A DNA stretch of 36,776 nucleotides from Nitrosomonas sp. (lineage in GTDB: Bacteria; Pseudomonadota; Gammaproteobacteria; Burkholderiales; Nitrosomonadaceae). Shown in pieces: positions 17,279 through 28,452 of this stretch. A program made the position numbers and the translations under genes. The DNA lies in assembly GCA_021774075.1 (NCBI GenBank), contig JAJFJK010000051.1, positions 1-36,776 on the forward strand, in the 5' to 3' direction. Each line of letters begins with the position of its first letter. The stretch's first letter is position 1. Below the pieces are notes generated by a model. It searched no databases and had not been told where the DNA came from. It worked only from the letters and a program-made list of their open reading frames with translations.

Positions 17279-18172
17279 TTACATCGATGGATAATCTGTT
17301 TTAATGCCCTCAAAAACAGTTAGGTAACGCAGCTTCACACAAAGCTCTTTTTTTATGCGCTTATTGTTGAGCCGCTTGGAATCATTCATAAAAGACAGCA
17401 TACCTGGCGAAATACGCACTTTGGCCGCTTCACGGGTAATTCGTGCTGGGCGCGGCAAATCAAATTGGTCTGCAACGAAATCAAAGAAATCCCCCATTTT
17501 AAGTTGTGAATCATCAGTTGCATGGTAGACCCTACCTGGCTTGGCATAATATAATGCCGCGTAAATTATTCGCGCCAGGTCATCAGCATGAATATGACTG
17601 GTAAAACTATCCTCTTCCTCCAAAAGAGTGGGGTGACCTGCACGCAGACGAGCGAGTGGCAGGCGGCTCGCTGCATAAATACCAGGCACACGTAGAATAG
17701 AAACAGATCTCTGGTTACGTATCCCCCACCGGCGTATTTGTTTTTCTGCATCAACTCGCCGTAATGCACGATCATTTCCGGGGTTCACAGGATGTGTTTC
17801 ATCAATAAGTGCGCCGTCACAATTACCATACACACCAGTGGTGCTGATATAGATAAGACGTTGTGGTAAAATCCGATGCTGTAATTTTGTCTGCGCCGTT
17901 AATGCAGATAGAAGATGTGCAGTACGTGTGTCATGTGATCCATAACTTGGTGGTGGCGCCAAATGCAATACGAATTGTGCAATACCTGCCAACCTTCCAA
18001 GTGTCGAGCGATCATCAAGATCACCATGAATTGGTATGATGCCATGCGAACGTGCTTGATTAAAGTTATCTGGATTACGATATAAACCAAATATTCGGTA
18101 ATGAGACCGCAGTAGTGATACAGCACGTAATGCAATATCACCACAGCCGACGATTAATAGTGTTCTTTTCAT
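17279..18172 (-). CDS. NAD(P)-binding SDR-type epimerase/reductase
   Basis: Extended short-chain dehydrogenase fold, 297 aa. The N-terminal LLIVGCGDIALRAVSLL is a Rossmann glycine-rich loop of the GxxGxxA type. YISTTGVYGNCDG resembles the Ser/Thr-containing segment and catalytic tyrosine region of atypical SDRs (YeeZ-like). HIHADDLARIIYAAL and VYHATDD follow. The substrate cannot be read from the sequence. It is divergent from the ferredoxin-reductase fusion gene by 48 bp, so they may share a promoter region. Confidence 0.8.
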   Translation of the reverse strand: MKRTLLIVGCGDIALRAVSLLRSHYRIFGLYRNPDNFNQARSHGIIPIHGDLDDRSTLGRLAGIAQFVLHLAPPPSYGSHDTRTAHLLSALTAQTKLQHRILPQRLIYISTTGVYGNCDGALIDETHPVNPGNDRALRRVDAEKQIRRWGIRNQRSVSILRVPGIYAASRLPLARLRAGHPTLLEEEDSFTSHIHADDLARIIYAALYYAKPGRVYHATDDSQLKMGDFFDFVADQFDLPRPARITREAAKVRISPGMLSFMNDSKRLNNKRIKKELCVKLRYLTVFEGIKTDYPSM

Positions 18173-18220
18173 TTAAACTATTCTTTCCTATCCATTGTTA
18201 TTTTACTTATCCGCAACGCA

Positions 18221-19267
18221 ATGTCATACCAAATTATCATTAAGCCCAGTGGGCAGATCTTAAATACAGAACCCAGTGAAACAATCTTACAAACCGCATT
18301 ACGTGAAGGTTTTTCATTGCCTTATGGCTGTCGCAACGGTTCATGTGGTATTTGCAAAGGTAAAATCATACAGGGATCGGTTGATTATGGTCAGCATAAT
18401 GAAGAGACGCTAACTGAAGAAGAAAAACAGGCAGGCAAAGCATTGTTCTGCTGCGCCTCGCCATTAACTGAACTTGTTATTGAATGTCATGAAATTGGTG
18501 CAACTAAGGATATTGAAATTAAAACATTACCATGTCGAGTAGAAAAATTGGAGCGTGTGGCTGAAGATGTCATGGTTATTTCTTTGCGACTCCCTGCCAA
18601 CCAGCGCTTACAGTTTCTTGCAGGGCAATACATTGATATTCTGCTCAAAGATGGAAAACGCCGAAGTTTTTCGTTGGCAAATGCACCGCATGATGATGAA
18701 TTTCTAGAATTACATGCACGCAATTACCCAGGCGGCGTCTTTGCCGAACATGTATTCACGCACATGAAGGTCAAAGACATGCTTCGGTTTGAAGGACCCT
18801 TAGGTTCATTCTTCTTGCGTGACGAACCTGCTGACAGCGCCATTATATTTGTTGCCAGCGGCACAGGCTTTGCGCCAATAAAGAGCATTCTTGAACATGC
18901 TTTCTACCAGGAAAACAGCCGAGGCAATAAAAGAAAAATGACTCTTTATTGGGGAGTACGCAACAAAGATGAGCTATATATGACAGATTTAGCTTATAAC
19001 TGGCAGAAAGAACATGATAACTTCACGTTTATCCCCGTACTTTCTGAAGCATTACCCACGGACAACTGGATAGGCAGAGAAGGCTTGGTACATCAAGCGG
19101 TAATGCAAGATTTTGATGATCTTGAGAAACATCAAGTATACGCCTGTGGCGCTCCCGTCATGGTAAAAGCAGCTTACCATGACTTTACCAATCATCGTCA
19201 TCTACCTAAAGATGGCTTCTTCTCCGATGTCTTCACGCCCTCTACCAGCAATCCGCAAATCACATAG
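18221..19267 (+). CDS. 2Fe-2S ferredoxin-NAD(P)H reductase fusion (CDP-glucoseen reductase-like)
   Basis: Electron-transfer protein of 348 aa. The N-terminal plant-type ferredoxin domain has CRNGSCGIC (Cys37, 42, 45) and FCCASP (Cys77 or 78) for a [2Fe-2S] cluster. A flavin domain follows with RRSFSLANAP, and a nucleotide-binding domain with FVASGTGFAPIKS, YWGVRNKDELY and a C-terminal YACGAPVMV. This layout matches proteins annotated CDP-6-deoxy-delta-3,4-glucoseen reductase. No deoxysugar genes are nearby, so a general oxygenase or reductase partner role is as likely. Confidence 0.82.
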   Translation: MSYQIIIKPSGQILNTEPSETILQTALREGFSLPYGCRNGSCGICKGKIIQGSVDYGQHNEETLTEEEKQAGKALFCCASPLTELVIECHEIGATKDIEIKTLPCRVEKLERVAEDVMVISLRLPANQRLQFLAGQYIDILLKDGKRRSFSLANAPHDDEFLELHARNYPGGVFAEHVFTHMKVKDMLRFEGPLGSFFLRDEPADSAIIFVASGTGFAPIKSILEHAFYQENSRGNKRKMTLYWGVRNKDELYMTDLAYNWQKEHDNFTFIPVLSEALPTDNWIGREGLVHQAVMQDFDDLEKHQVYACGAPVMVKAAYHDFTNHRHLPKDGFFSDVFTPSTSNPQIT

Positions 19268-19301
19268 TAGTCAAGTCAAACAGTGCTTCCGCTTTTCTTC
19301 C

Positions 19302-20468
19302 TTAGCTCAACTGCTTTAACGCGAACCCAAGCCCTTTATTGTAATGATCCATAGCCAATTCATGCTTACCTATTTTCTCATTTAGCTGCGCCAGTGCGAA
19401 ATGTGCAGTGAACCCCGGCTCAACAGAAAGACTGGCTTCTAAATAGCTCTGCGCTTTGCCCCACAGCTCACAATGCGTACATAATTTACCCAATGCTAAT
19501 AATAAGTGGACATTATTGGGCTGTGATTTCAACCAAACCTCGGCACATTCAATTTGTCTGTTGACATGATAATCCAGGCATTCCGCATACAAACCGATTA
19601 ATTCATCATCCCAGTTTTCATTAATACACCGCTCAATAATTTTATGCGCCGTAGAGCAGTCACCAAGCGCCATATAAGCACGCGTAATCGCAGCGGTTAA
19701 TTTACTGTTATTTTTCTCCATTGGAGACAAGCGCATCCAATAGTTATTCAATGACTCAAGATCAGACGCTTTGTACTTAATATTTTTCAAATGTGCATCT
19801 TGTCTTAGCTGCGCGACCAATGTTTGGTTAACAGGATCGCGTTTTGCCAATATATCCGTTAACTCAATAACAGCATCCCAGTTTTCGGCTTGTTGTTGCG
19901 CTTCCAGTTCCAACCACAAAACCGCTGTTTGCTGTAAACCACCTGTTGAATACAACGATTGCAACGCTTCGAGTGCTTCTTCATAACGGCCATCATTGAG
20001 TAACAACTCTGTTTGAGTAACCAATCGCAGCGTTCTTTCATCCGGCGCTTCTTTCTCAACAATCGCCAAATATTCATCACGCAATGACATTTCAGTAAGT
20101 TTGTGCGCTGAGCGAGCGGCAATTACGGCACTAACCGCCTTGCTTGCGGATGAATCTGATAATTTTAACGCAGTGGCAGCCCTTTTCTTGGCATGTGCAT
20201 AATCTCCTTCAAAGTATGCCTTTAGACCTGAAAACAGCATGTTTTCAGCTTTTCTATGCCGATACCCAAAGACCCTTAAAGTCAGTCGAACTAGTATGTA
20301 AAAAACAAAAAATGCTGCGAACAAGCATGCTATAAAAATATCGAGTGACAGTTCAATTTTTTCATACGGTGGCATCTCCAATGTAGCTTGTCCTGTAATA
20401 TCTTTAGCAACAAGTGTTACAGCTACAGCGGCGGCAAATAATGCCAATACCCAAAGTACCAGTCTCAT
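19302..20468 (-). CDS. hemY: HemY-like TPR membrane protein
   Basis: 388 aa with two N-terminal membrane segments (about 1-20 and 42-62) and a long tetratricopeptide-like helical region (LALGKLCTHCELWGKAQSYLEASLSV is typical). It matches the HemY_N family protein encoded after hemC-hemD-hemX in proteobacteria. Its biochemical role is unsettled; it is not protoporphyrinogen oxidase, which shares the name in other bacteria. It lies downstream of a decayed hemX. It ends convergently with the ferredoxin-reductase gene, 34 bp apart. Confidence 0.86.
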   Translation of the reverse strand: MRLVLWVLALFAAAVAVTLVAKDITGQATLEMPPYEKIELSLDIFIACLFAAFFVFYILVRLTLRVFGYRHRKAENMLFSGLKAYFEGDYAHAKKRAATALKLSDSSASKAVSAVIAARSAHKLTEMSLRDEYLAIVEKEAPDERTLRLVTQTELLLNDGRYEEALEALQSLYSTGGLQQTAVLWLELEAQQQAENWDAVIELTDILAKRDPVNQTLVAQLRQDAHLKNIKYKASDLESLNNYWMRLSPMEKNNSKLTAAITRAYMALGDCSTAHKIIERCINENWDDELIGLYAECLDYHVNRQIECAEVWLKSQPNNVHLLLALGKLCTHCELWGKAQSYLEASLSVEPGFTAHFALAQLNEKIGKHELAMDHYNKGLGFALKQLS

Positions 20469-20476
20469 ATATTCTC

Positions 20477-20703
20477 CTAATAGCGTTGGAGCCGGTAATT
20501 TTGACTTGCACCAATGCTTGCAGATAAAGCCGGCACACCTATTCCAGCGACATCAGTTTGCAATTGATCCAATGTTTGACGCATCTCAACTACAGGCTCA
20601 GGGTTTTTATCAAATTACAATTAATCCAACTTATAGCTGTTTCAATATCAGCTTTCATACTGACCTCATCACGAGAAACAGTGAAGATCTTGCTAATGCC
20701 AGT
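20477..20703 (-). pseudogene. hemX: hemX remnant (C-terminal stub with frameshift)
   Basis: Between hemD and hemY, where hemX belongs, only about 227 bp remain. One frame reads TGISKIFTVSRDEVSMKADI then ETAISWINCNL before breaking. A second frame, picked up around 20600-20612, reads DKNPEPVVEMRQTLDQL through GVPALSASIGASQNYRLQRY and stops at 20477-20479. This resembles the C-terminal end of HemX (SWL..YFD..SPAVV....L..L followed by xxxPDLSxSL...RYRL), though this is from memory of the family. The N-terminal membrane helix and about 300 residues are missing, and there is no start codon. Confidence 0.65.
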
Positions 20704-20705
20704 TG

Positions 20706-21497
20706 TTATACCGAATGCCTGGCTACTTGAAAGTAGTCCTGCAAACCTTGCAGCAAACCTTTGTCTCCAGTAGCAGCTGTTTTCACTACTTTTTCCAACC
20801 CAAGATTTTTTGCAGTTTGCGCAATACGTTCATGCGTTGTGAACACCGGCGTTAATTTTATCAATTGTTGGCCAAGCTGGCCTATGATGTCAAATAAATT
20901 ATGCAATCCCTCGCTACTCGTGATGATAACAGCATTAATTTTGCCTTGTGACCACGATGTCAACAATGGTGTTGCATCAATATTTGGCTTGCCACGATAA
21001 TAACATTCCGCATATTCAACGACTGCACCACGTTGAATAAGCGTATTCCCCAGCAATTGTCGTCCGCCATTACCACGGAAAATTACGATACGCTTACCCG
21101 TCACATGCTGTAATACTTCCATCTCCAACAATGCTTCGCTATCGAAACGTTCAGCCGGGCTAATGACTTCACTGACGCCAAACTGCCGTAGCGCATCAGC
21201 ACTGCCTTTTCCCACCGTAACCAAACTTAAGTTTGGTGGCAATACACCATGTTTATTAATTAAACACATGGCTTTATTGACCGCATTCGGACTGACAAAT
21301 ATTGCCAAATCAAATTCATGCAAGCGATTAATCAATGCAACCAACGGGCCGAAATCTTTTACATCCGTTATTTCCAACACTGGAAATAACATAGGGTTGC
21401 CGCCAATAGCACGGATACCATCTGCCAAAAAATCTGCCTGATGTGTCGGGCGCGTCACTAATATATTCATTCCAGCAAGTGGCTTTACACCAACCAA
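20706..21497 (-). CDS. hemD: Uroporphyrinogen-III synthase
   Basis: Cyclises hydroxymethylbilane to uroporphyrinogen III, the branch point to haem and corrinoids. The protein shows ILVTRPTHQADFLADGI at the N-terminus, a weakly conserved middle, and VIITSSEGLHNLFDIIG and FTTHERIAQTAKNLG in the C-terminal half, typical of the divergent HemD family. The start is uncertain: TTG at 21497 has GGAAG 5 nt before it (263 aa), while ATG at 21470 begins right at NILVTRP (254 aa) but lacks a good ribosome site. It lies 2 bp after hemC. Confidence 0.88.
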   Translation of the reverse strand: MVGVKPLAGMNILVTRPTHQADFLADGIRAIGGNPMLFPVLEITDVKDFGPLVALINRLHEFDLAIFVSPNAVNKAMCLINKHGVLPPNLSLVTVGKGSADALRQFGVSEVISPAERFDSEALLEMEVLQHVTGKRIVIFRGNGGRQLLGNTLIQRGAVVEYAECYYRGKPNIDATPLLTSWSQGKINAVIITSSEGLHNLFDIIGQLGQQLIKLTPVFTTHERIAQTAKNLGLEKVVKTAATGDKGLLQGLQDYFQVARHSV

Positions 21498-21499
21498 CG

Positions 21500-22459
21500 C
21501 TACTTCCAGCCTTGTTCAGGGACTAAAGCAGCCAGAATCTCATCAGCACCTTGTGCGATTAGGTTTTGTGCTAATTGTTGCCCCATTGCTTCACCAGTTT
21601 CCGGCTTGCCGTTTAAGGTTTCACTAACCATACGCTTGCCGTCAGGACTGGCGACAAAACCACGCAAATAAAGATTATCACCATCAATTTCCGCAAAAGC
21701 CCCTAACGGTATCTGACAGCTTCCACCCAACACGCGGCTCATGGCACGCTCGGCGCTGACACAATATGCTGTTTCCTGATGATGTAACGGTTGTAACAAC
21801 GCGACCAAATCTGGTCTGTCAGCACGACACTCTATGCCTAAAGCACCTTGTCCCACCGCAGGCAGACTTTGTTCTGGACTCAGTAATGCAGTAATGCGCT
21901 CGGACAACTCAAGCCTTTTTAAGCCCGCCGCTGCTAAAATGATTGCCGCATATTGTCCCTCGTCAAGCTTGCGCAATCGCGTTTGTACATTGCCACGCAA
22001 AGGGTTGACTTGTAAGTGCGGAAATTGAGCACGCAACTGACTTTCACGACGCAAACTGGACGTGCCTACAACACTGTTTTCCGGCAGTGCTTCTAAATTT
22101 GCAAATTGCGTGGAAACAAAGGCGTCCCGTGGATCTTCACGCGCTGTAATGGTTGCCAGGGTGAATCCTTCCGGCACATTCATGGGCATATCTTTCATTG
22201 AATGCACTGCAATATCCGCGCGACCATCTTCCAAAGCCTGCTCCAATTCTTTGACAAACAAGCCTTTTCCGCCAATTTTGGAGAGTGATTGATCGAGTAT
22301 TTGGTCACCTCGAGTCGTCATGCCGAGTATGCTAATTTCAGTTTGCGGGTATAATTCGCATAAACGCCGCCGAATAAACTTGGCTTGCCACATGGCAAGT
22401 AGACTTTCTCGTGAAGCACTTATGATTTTCTGTGGGGGGGTAATAAGTGAATTGGGCAT
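21500..22459 (-). CDS. hemC: Porphobilinogen deaminase (hydroxymethylbilane synthase)
   Basis: Polymerises four porphobilinogens into hydroxymethylbilane. The 319-aa protein has [16 protein letters not shown] at the N-terminus, [56 protein letters not shown], and [16 protein letters not shown] with the cysteine that carries the dipyrromethane cofactor. It is first in the leftward hem operon and divergent from ppc across 233 bp of AT-rich DNA that probably holds both promoters. Confidence 0.95.
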   Translation of the reverse strand: MPNSLITPPQKIISASRESLLAMWQAKFIRRRLCELYPQTEISILGMTTRGDQILDQSLSKIGGKGLFVKELEQALEDGRADIAVHSMKDMPMNVPEGFTLATITAREDPRDAFVSTQFANLEALPENSVVGTSSLRRESQLRAQFPHLQVNPLRGNVQTRLRKLDEGQYAAIILAAAGLKRLELSERITALLSPEQSLPAVGQGALGIECRADRPDLVALLQPLHHQETAYCVSAERAMSRVLGGSCQIPLGAFAEIDGDNLYLRGFVASPDGKRMVSETLNGKPETGEAMGQQLAQNLIAQGADEILAALVPEQGWK

Positions 22460-22692
22460 TAAAATAAAATTAATAAATTACAAAAGTTCTTATAGAATTT
22501 CTAATTAATTTTTAGCTTGATAGTCGACGCGGTCAATGCAACGAAAAATTTAAACGTTTCAGCATCCAGACATCAAGCCATACATTAATCAGTAATTCTT
22601 TAACAATTATCATTTTAGCATGGTCAATGCCAACTGGGTTGTGGCTAATTACGGGCCATGGTCATTTTTAATACTGTAGGTGATGTAACAAA

Positions 22693-25485
22693 ATGAGTAT
22701 TTCTAGTTCAGAAAACAATAATCCCGAAGATAATTCATTAAATGACAAAGACTTGCCGCTTCGTGACGACATTCGTCTATTGGGGCGCATGTTAGGAGAC
22801 ACACTGCGCGAGAATGAAGGTGATGGCGCCTTTGATTTGGTCGAGAAAATTCGTCAGACAGCCATTCGCTTCCACAGAGAACAAGACCCGGAAGCACGGC
22901 ACGAACTTGACGTCATCCTCAACGAACTGAGTAACAAAGCCACTGTTACTGTCGTGCGGGCTTTTAGTTATTTTTCCCAACTTTGCAACATTGCTGAGGA
23001 TGTACACCATAACAGACGCCGTCGCGCCCATCTTTGCGCCGGATCATCACCGCAGGCGGGTAGCGTAACACTTGCGTTGGAGCGCGTACTGGCAAATGGA
23101 AAAGATAGCGCCGCACTCGCCAGCTTCTTTGCCAAAGCAATCGTTTCTCCTGTGCTCACGGCACATCCGACAGAAGTTCAGCGTAGAAGCATTCTGGATT
23201 GCCAATTAACTATTGAACGCTTGCTAAAAGATCGTGCCCGCACACAACTGACACCCAATGAGTTGCGCCATAATAAGGAAAATTTGCGCGCCATGATTCA
23301 AATTCTATGGCAAACACGTATGCTACGCTCAGTACGTTTATCCGTGCACGACGAAATTGAAAATGGCTTGGCCTTTTACAGTTACTCCTTTCTAACGGAA
23401 GTACCTTATATCTACGCAAAAATAGAGAATCTACTGGAACATCGCATGGGGCAAGACGCGCCAAATGTTGCTTCTTTCCTGCGTATTGGCAGTTGGATTG
23501 GCGGTGACCGTGACGGTAACCCCTTTGTCACACATCAAGTGATGCTGCATGCAGCAGAGCGTCAATCAGCATTGGCATTAGAATTTTATATCGATGAGGT
23601 TGAAAAAATCGGGCACACCATGAGCCTGGCTGAGCGTATGGTAAATGTTACCGATGAGTTAGAAGAATTAGCTGCATCGTCACCGGATATTCCTGCCTGT
23701 CGGATTGATGAACCTTACCGGCGTGCATTCGTCGCCATGAACGCACGTCTGACAGCAACTAGCAAACGCTTAGGGCACACGACAACACCCGGCCAAATTG
23801 AGCCGTCTGAACCTTACGCGGATAGCGCTGAGTTTATTCATGATCTTGACGTGATTACCGCGTCATTAAAACAACACAAATCGAACTGGCTGGCACGCGG
23901 CCCGTTACGTAATCTACGCCGCGCGGCCGATGTGTTTGGCTTTCACCTGGCACCATTGGATATGCGTCAACACAGCAAGGTGCATGAACAAGTGGTGGTT
24001 GAATTGTTTGAGCTGGGCACACATCGCAATGACTACCTGGATCTATCCGAAGATGACCGCATAGAATGGTTGTTGACCGAAATCAGCAGTCCGCGTCCGT
24101 TACTTTCACCTTACTTGGAATATTCTGATTCAACACAGGCAGAGTTACGCATATTGCAAATGGCCGCAGAAATTCAGAGCCGTTTTGGTCACGCCGCAAT
24201 GCCTAACTACATTATTTCCATGACAACAAACGTAATTAATGTATTAGAAGTCGCATTGTTGTTGAAAGAAGTCGGTTTGTTACAGGCAGGGGAAAACCCC
24301 TTCCTGGGTATGAATATTATTCCACTATTCGAAACCATCACAGATTTGCGAGATTGCGGTGTAATCATGGATCAGTTGTTTGCGCTACCCTACTACCGCA
24401 AACTACTCATGTCGCGCAAGAATGTACAGGAAGTGATGCTGGGGTATTCAGACAGTAATAAGGATGGCGGTTTTATTACGTCTAACTGGGAGATTTATAA
24501 AGCCGAGATTGAGCTGACAAAAGTGTTTGCCAAACACAATATTGAATTACGTTTATTTCATGGGCGTGGCGGCACGGTTGGGCGGGGTGGCGGCCCAAGT
24601 TACCAAGCCATACTGGCACAACCACCAGGTAGTGTGAATGGTCAGATACGTGTTACAGAGCAGGGAGAAGTAATTGGCAGCAAGTATGCCGAACCCGAAA
24701 TTGGCCGACGCAATCTTGAAACACTAGTAGCCGCAACAATTGAAGCGACGTTACTCGGCCACGACCCGCTTGGAGATAATGACGACCGTTACCATCAGGT
24801 CATGGAAAAACTCGCCGATCATTCCTTTTCTGCCTATCGTAATTTGGTGTTTGAAACACCTGGATTTAAACAATTCTTCCAGGAATCAACACCCATACGT
24901 GAAATTGCCGGATTACATATCGGCAGCCGCCCCGCTTCACGTAAGCAAAGTGATGATATCGAGGACTTACGTGCCATCCCTTGGGTTTTTAGCTGGGGAT
25001 TGAATCGTGCCATGATTCCGGGATGGTATGGTTTTGGTCTTGCCATTGAAGCATTCATACAAGAAAATCAATCTGATGTCGGACTAGAGCTGCTTCAGGA
25101 AATGTATCGCACCTGGCCATTTATGCAAACTTTGTTATCCAACATGGATATGGTATTAGCTAAATCTGATATGGGTATCGCTTCACGCTATGCCGAATTG
25201 GTAACGGATGAAGTATTACGTGAGCAAATCTTTGGACGGATACGTGAAGAATGGGAACGCTGCCAGAAATGGTTGTTTGCGATAACAGGAAATACAGAGT
25301 TATTGCAGGACAATCCAACCTTAGCACGCAGTCTTCGTAACCGGTCGCCATATATTGACCCATTAAATCATTTACAGGTGGAATTGCTGCGCCGTTATCG
25401 CTCCGGCGAGGACAGTGACGAAGTCAAGCGCGCCATCCATCTCACCATTAATGGCGTAACATCCGGCTTGCGTAACAGCGGTTAA
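22693..25485 (+). CDS. ppc: Phosphoenolpyruvate carboxylase
   Basis: Carboxylates PEP with bicarbonate to oxaloacetate, replenishing the TCA cycle. The 930-aa protein has the active-site motif VLTAHPTEVQRRSI with the catalytic histidine, GGDRDGNPFV, GYSDSNKDGG, the loop FHGRGGTVGRGGGPSYQAI, and the family C-terminal tail TINGVTSGLRNSG. All conserved motifs are intact. The ATG at 22693 follows AGGTGATG by a normal distance. Regulation by aspartate or acetyl-CoA is usual in the family but cannot be judged here. Confidence 0.96.
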   Translation: MSISSSENNNPEDNSLNDKDLPLRDDIRLLGRMLGDTLRENEGDGAFDLVEKIRQTAIRFHREQDPEARHELDVILNELSNKATVTVVRAFSYFSQLCNIAEDVHHNRRRRAHLCAGSSPQAGSVTLALERVLANGKDSAALASFFAKAIVSPVLTAHPTEVQRRSILDCQLTIERLLKDRARTQLTPNELRHNKENLRAMIQILWQTRMLRSVRLSVHDEIENGLAFYSYSFLTEVPYIYAKIENLLEHRMGQDAPNVASFLRIGSWIGGDRDGNPFVTHQVMLHAAERQSALALEFYIDEVEKIGHTMSLAERMVNVTDELEELAASSPDIPACRIDEPYRRAFVAMNARLTATSKRLGHTTTPGQIEPSEPYADSAEFIHDLDVITASLKQHKSNWLARGPLRNLRRAADVFGFHLAPLDMRQHSKVHEQVVVELFELGTHRNDYLDLSEDDRIEWLLTEISSPRPLLSPYLEYSDSTQAELRILQMAAEIQSRFGHAAMPNYIISMTTNVINVLEVALLLKEVGLLQAGENPFLGMNIIPLFETITDLRDCGVIMDQLFALPYYRKLLMSRKNVQEVMLGYSDSNKDGGFITSNWEIYKAEIELTKVFAKHNIELRLFHGRGGTVGRGGGPSYQAILAQPPGSVNGQIRVTEQGEVIGSKYAEPEIGRRNLETLVAATIEATLLGHDPLGDNDDRYHQVMEKLADHSFSAYRNLVFETPGFKQFFQESTPIREIAGLHIGSRPASRKQSDDIEDLRAIPWVFSWGLNRAMIPGWYGFGLAIEAFIQENQSDVGLELLQEMYRTWPFMQTLLSNMDMVLAKSDMGIASRYAELVTDEVLREQIFGRIREEWERCQKWLFAITGNTELLQDNPTLARSLRNRSPYIDPLNHLQVELLRRYRSGEDSDEVKRAIHLTINGVTSGLRNSG

Positions 25486-25555
25486 AAGCAACCCGCCAAC
25501 AATCGACTAAAACTGATTGATTAATATCACTTAATAGCCTGTTAGAGAAATTCTT

Positions 25556-26860
25556 ATGCCAATAAAACGCCTCATATTTATCTTACTGATCAGCTTTTAT
25601 TCACAATGGGTATTAGCCTCACCAGCTATTCAGTATTGGCAAACAGCCAATGGCGCACGCGTATATTTTGTTGAAAACCATGATTTGCCGATGCTGGATG
25701 TCAGTGTGGAATTTAGTGCTGGCAGCAGTACGGATACGCATGAGAAATCAGGTCGTGCCAGCCTCACTCAGCATTTGCTGAGATTGGGTGCCGGTGGCCT
25801 GTCTGAAGACCAAATTACCACAGCGCTTGCTGATGTTGGCGCACAATTGGGCGGACATTTTGATCGAGATCGCGCAGGCTTATCACTACGTACATTAAGC
25901 AGTGAACGCGAACGCAAACAAGCATTAGATGTTTTCTCCCGCATTATCCAGCATGCGAAATTTCCAGCAGACATTCTGGCACGCGAGAAAACAAGAAGCA
26001 TTGCAGGTTTACAAGAAGCCAGCACCAAACCCAGCTATATTGCGGGTCGCGAGTTAACGAAAATGCTGTATGGCAAGCACGCCTATGGATTAAACGGATC
26101 CGGTGAAATCGATACCATCCATGCATTAAAACGCGAAGACCTTGTCGCATTTTATCAATCTTACTATACCGCCAGGAATGCAGTTGTCGCCATCATTGGT
26201 GATGTCAGTCGACTCGAAGCAGCAGTGATTGCAGAACTGTTAACTGAGAATTTACCCGTACATGGGAAAACCAACCAACTATCCCCGGTTAAAATTCCTG
26301 ACGCACAAATAAAAAGGATCCCCCACCCTGCGACCCAGAGCCATATTCAACTTGCTTATCCCGGATTACGTCGCAGCGACCCGGATTATTTTCCACTTTT
26401 AGTCGGCAACTATATCTTCGGTGGCGGCGGATTTGTTTCACGTTTAACGGAAGAAATACGCCAACAACGCGGTCTTGCATACAGTGTGCACAGTTTTTTC
26501 GCACCATATAAAGAGCAAGGCCCCTTCCAAATCGGCCTGCAAACCAAAAAGGAACAATCTGAAAAAGCACTGGCGCTAACGCAGAAAGTACTTAAAGATT
26601 TTGTTACCAGTGGCCCCACAGAACAAGAGCTGATTGCTGCCAAGCAAAATATTATTGGCGGTTTTCCACTACGGCTGGATAGCAACCAGAAAATTTTAGG
26701 CTATCTTTCCATGATTGGATTTTATGATTTACCACTCACCTATGTGGATGATTATTTGGCCGCAGTGGAAGTTGTTACGACCACACAAATCAAGCAGGCA
26801 TTTCAGCGTCGCATTCGGCCAGAAGGTATGGTCACTGTGATTGTTGGCGCAGCAGAGTAG
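25556..26860 (+). CDS. M16-family protein without the zinc-binding motif
   Basis: A 434-aa protein with a signal peptide (cleavage near ALASPA, residues 19-24), so periplasmic. It has the M16 (insulinase-like) fold: an N-terminal domain with NGARVYFVENHDLPMLDVSVEF, and a C-terminal domain with GNYIFGGGGFVSRLTEEIRQ and RGLAYSVHSFF. Where active members have HxxEH, this one reads TQHLLR (residues 71-76), so the zinc site is lost. Such proteins usually pair with an active M16 protein encoded next to them, but ppc is upstream here. A structural or chaperone-like subunit is likely. Confidence 0.85.
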   Translation: MPIKRLIFILLISFYSQWVLASPAIQYWQTANGARVYFVENHDLPMLDVSVEFSAGSSTDTHEKSGRASLTQHLLRLGAGGLSEDQITTALADVGAQLGGHFDRDRAGLSLRTLSSERERKQALDVFSRIIQHAKFPADILAREKTRSIAGLQEASTKPSYIAGRELTKMLYGKHAYGLNGSGEIDTIHALKREDLVAFYQSYYTARNAVVAIIGDVSRLEAAVIAELLTENLPVHGKTNQLSPVKIPDAQIKRIPHPATQSHIQLAYPGLRRSDPDYFPLLVGNYIFGGGGFVSRLTEEIRQQRGLAYSVHSFFAPYKEQGPFQIGLQTKKEQSEKALALTQKVLKDFVTSGPTEQELIAAKQNIIGGFPLRLDSNQKILGYLSMIGFYDLPLTYVDDYLAAVEVVTTTQIKQAFQRRIRPEGMVTVIVGAAE

Positions 26861-26884
26861 CAACCCCTGTTATAACATTACGCA

Positions 26885-27908
<1,024 letters not shown>

Positions 27909-27916
27909 TTTTTTGA

Positions 27917-28174
<258 letters not shown>

Positions 28175-28328
28175 ACCACCTGAAACGCATCGCTTCAAAG
28201 AGAATACCGAAGTGTTTTTCTGATTCTCCACTGCTGCAAGAAAACATTCCTTTCAACCGCTTCATTCGATGAAACCCAATTCGGCGTTTGCCTGCCTTGG
28301 ATCAACTTAATTTTTATCTATTCCATCC

Positions 28329-28346
28329 GTTGACATGCTAGTCAAC
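28329..28346. promoter_or_regulatory. Palindrome overlapping a -35-like element upstream of pilT
   Basis: GTTGAC (28329-28334) and GTCAAC (28341-28346) are perfect inverted repeats with a 6-nt spacer. The left arm runs into TTGACA (28330-28335), a consensus -35. No convincing -10 is seen 17 bp downstream, so a promoter is uncertain. It could be an operator for the pilTU unit. This is the only structured feature I see in the 278-bp gap. Confidence 0.3.
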
Positions 28347-28452
28347 CTTAAAAATCAGTTATTCACAGCATAAACACTAAGGATTAAGGGATTAGTTACC
28401 AAAAACTGCCACTTGGATAAAGTCAGCATCACTGCCACAAAAGGACATCACA

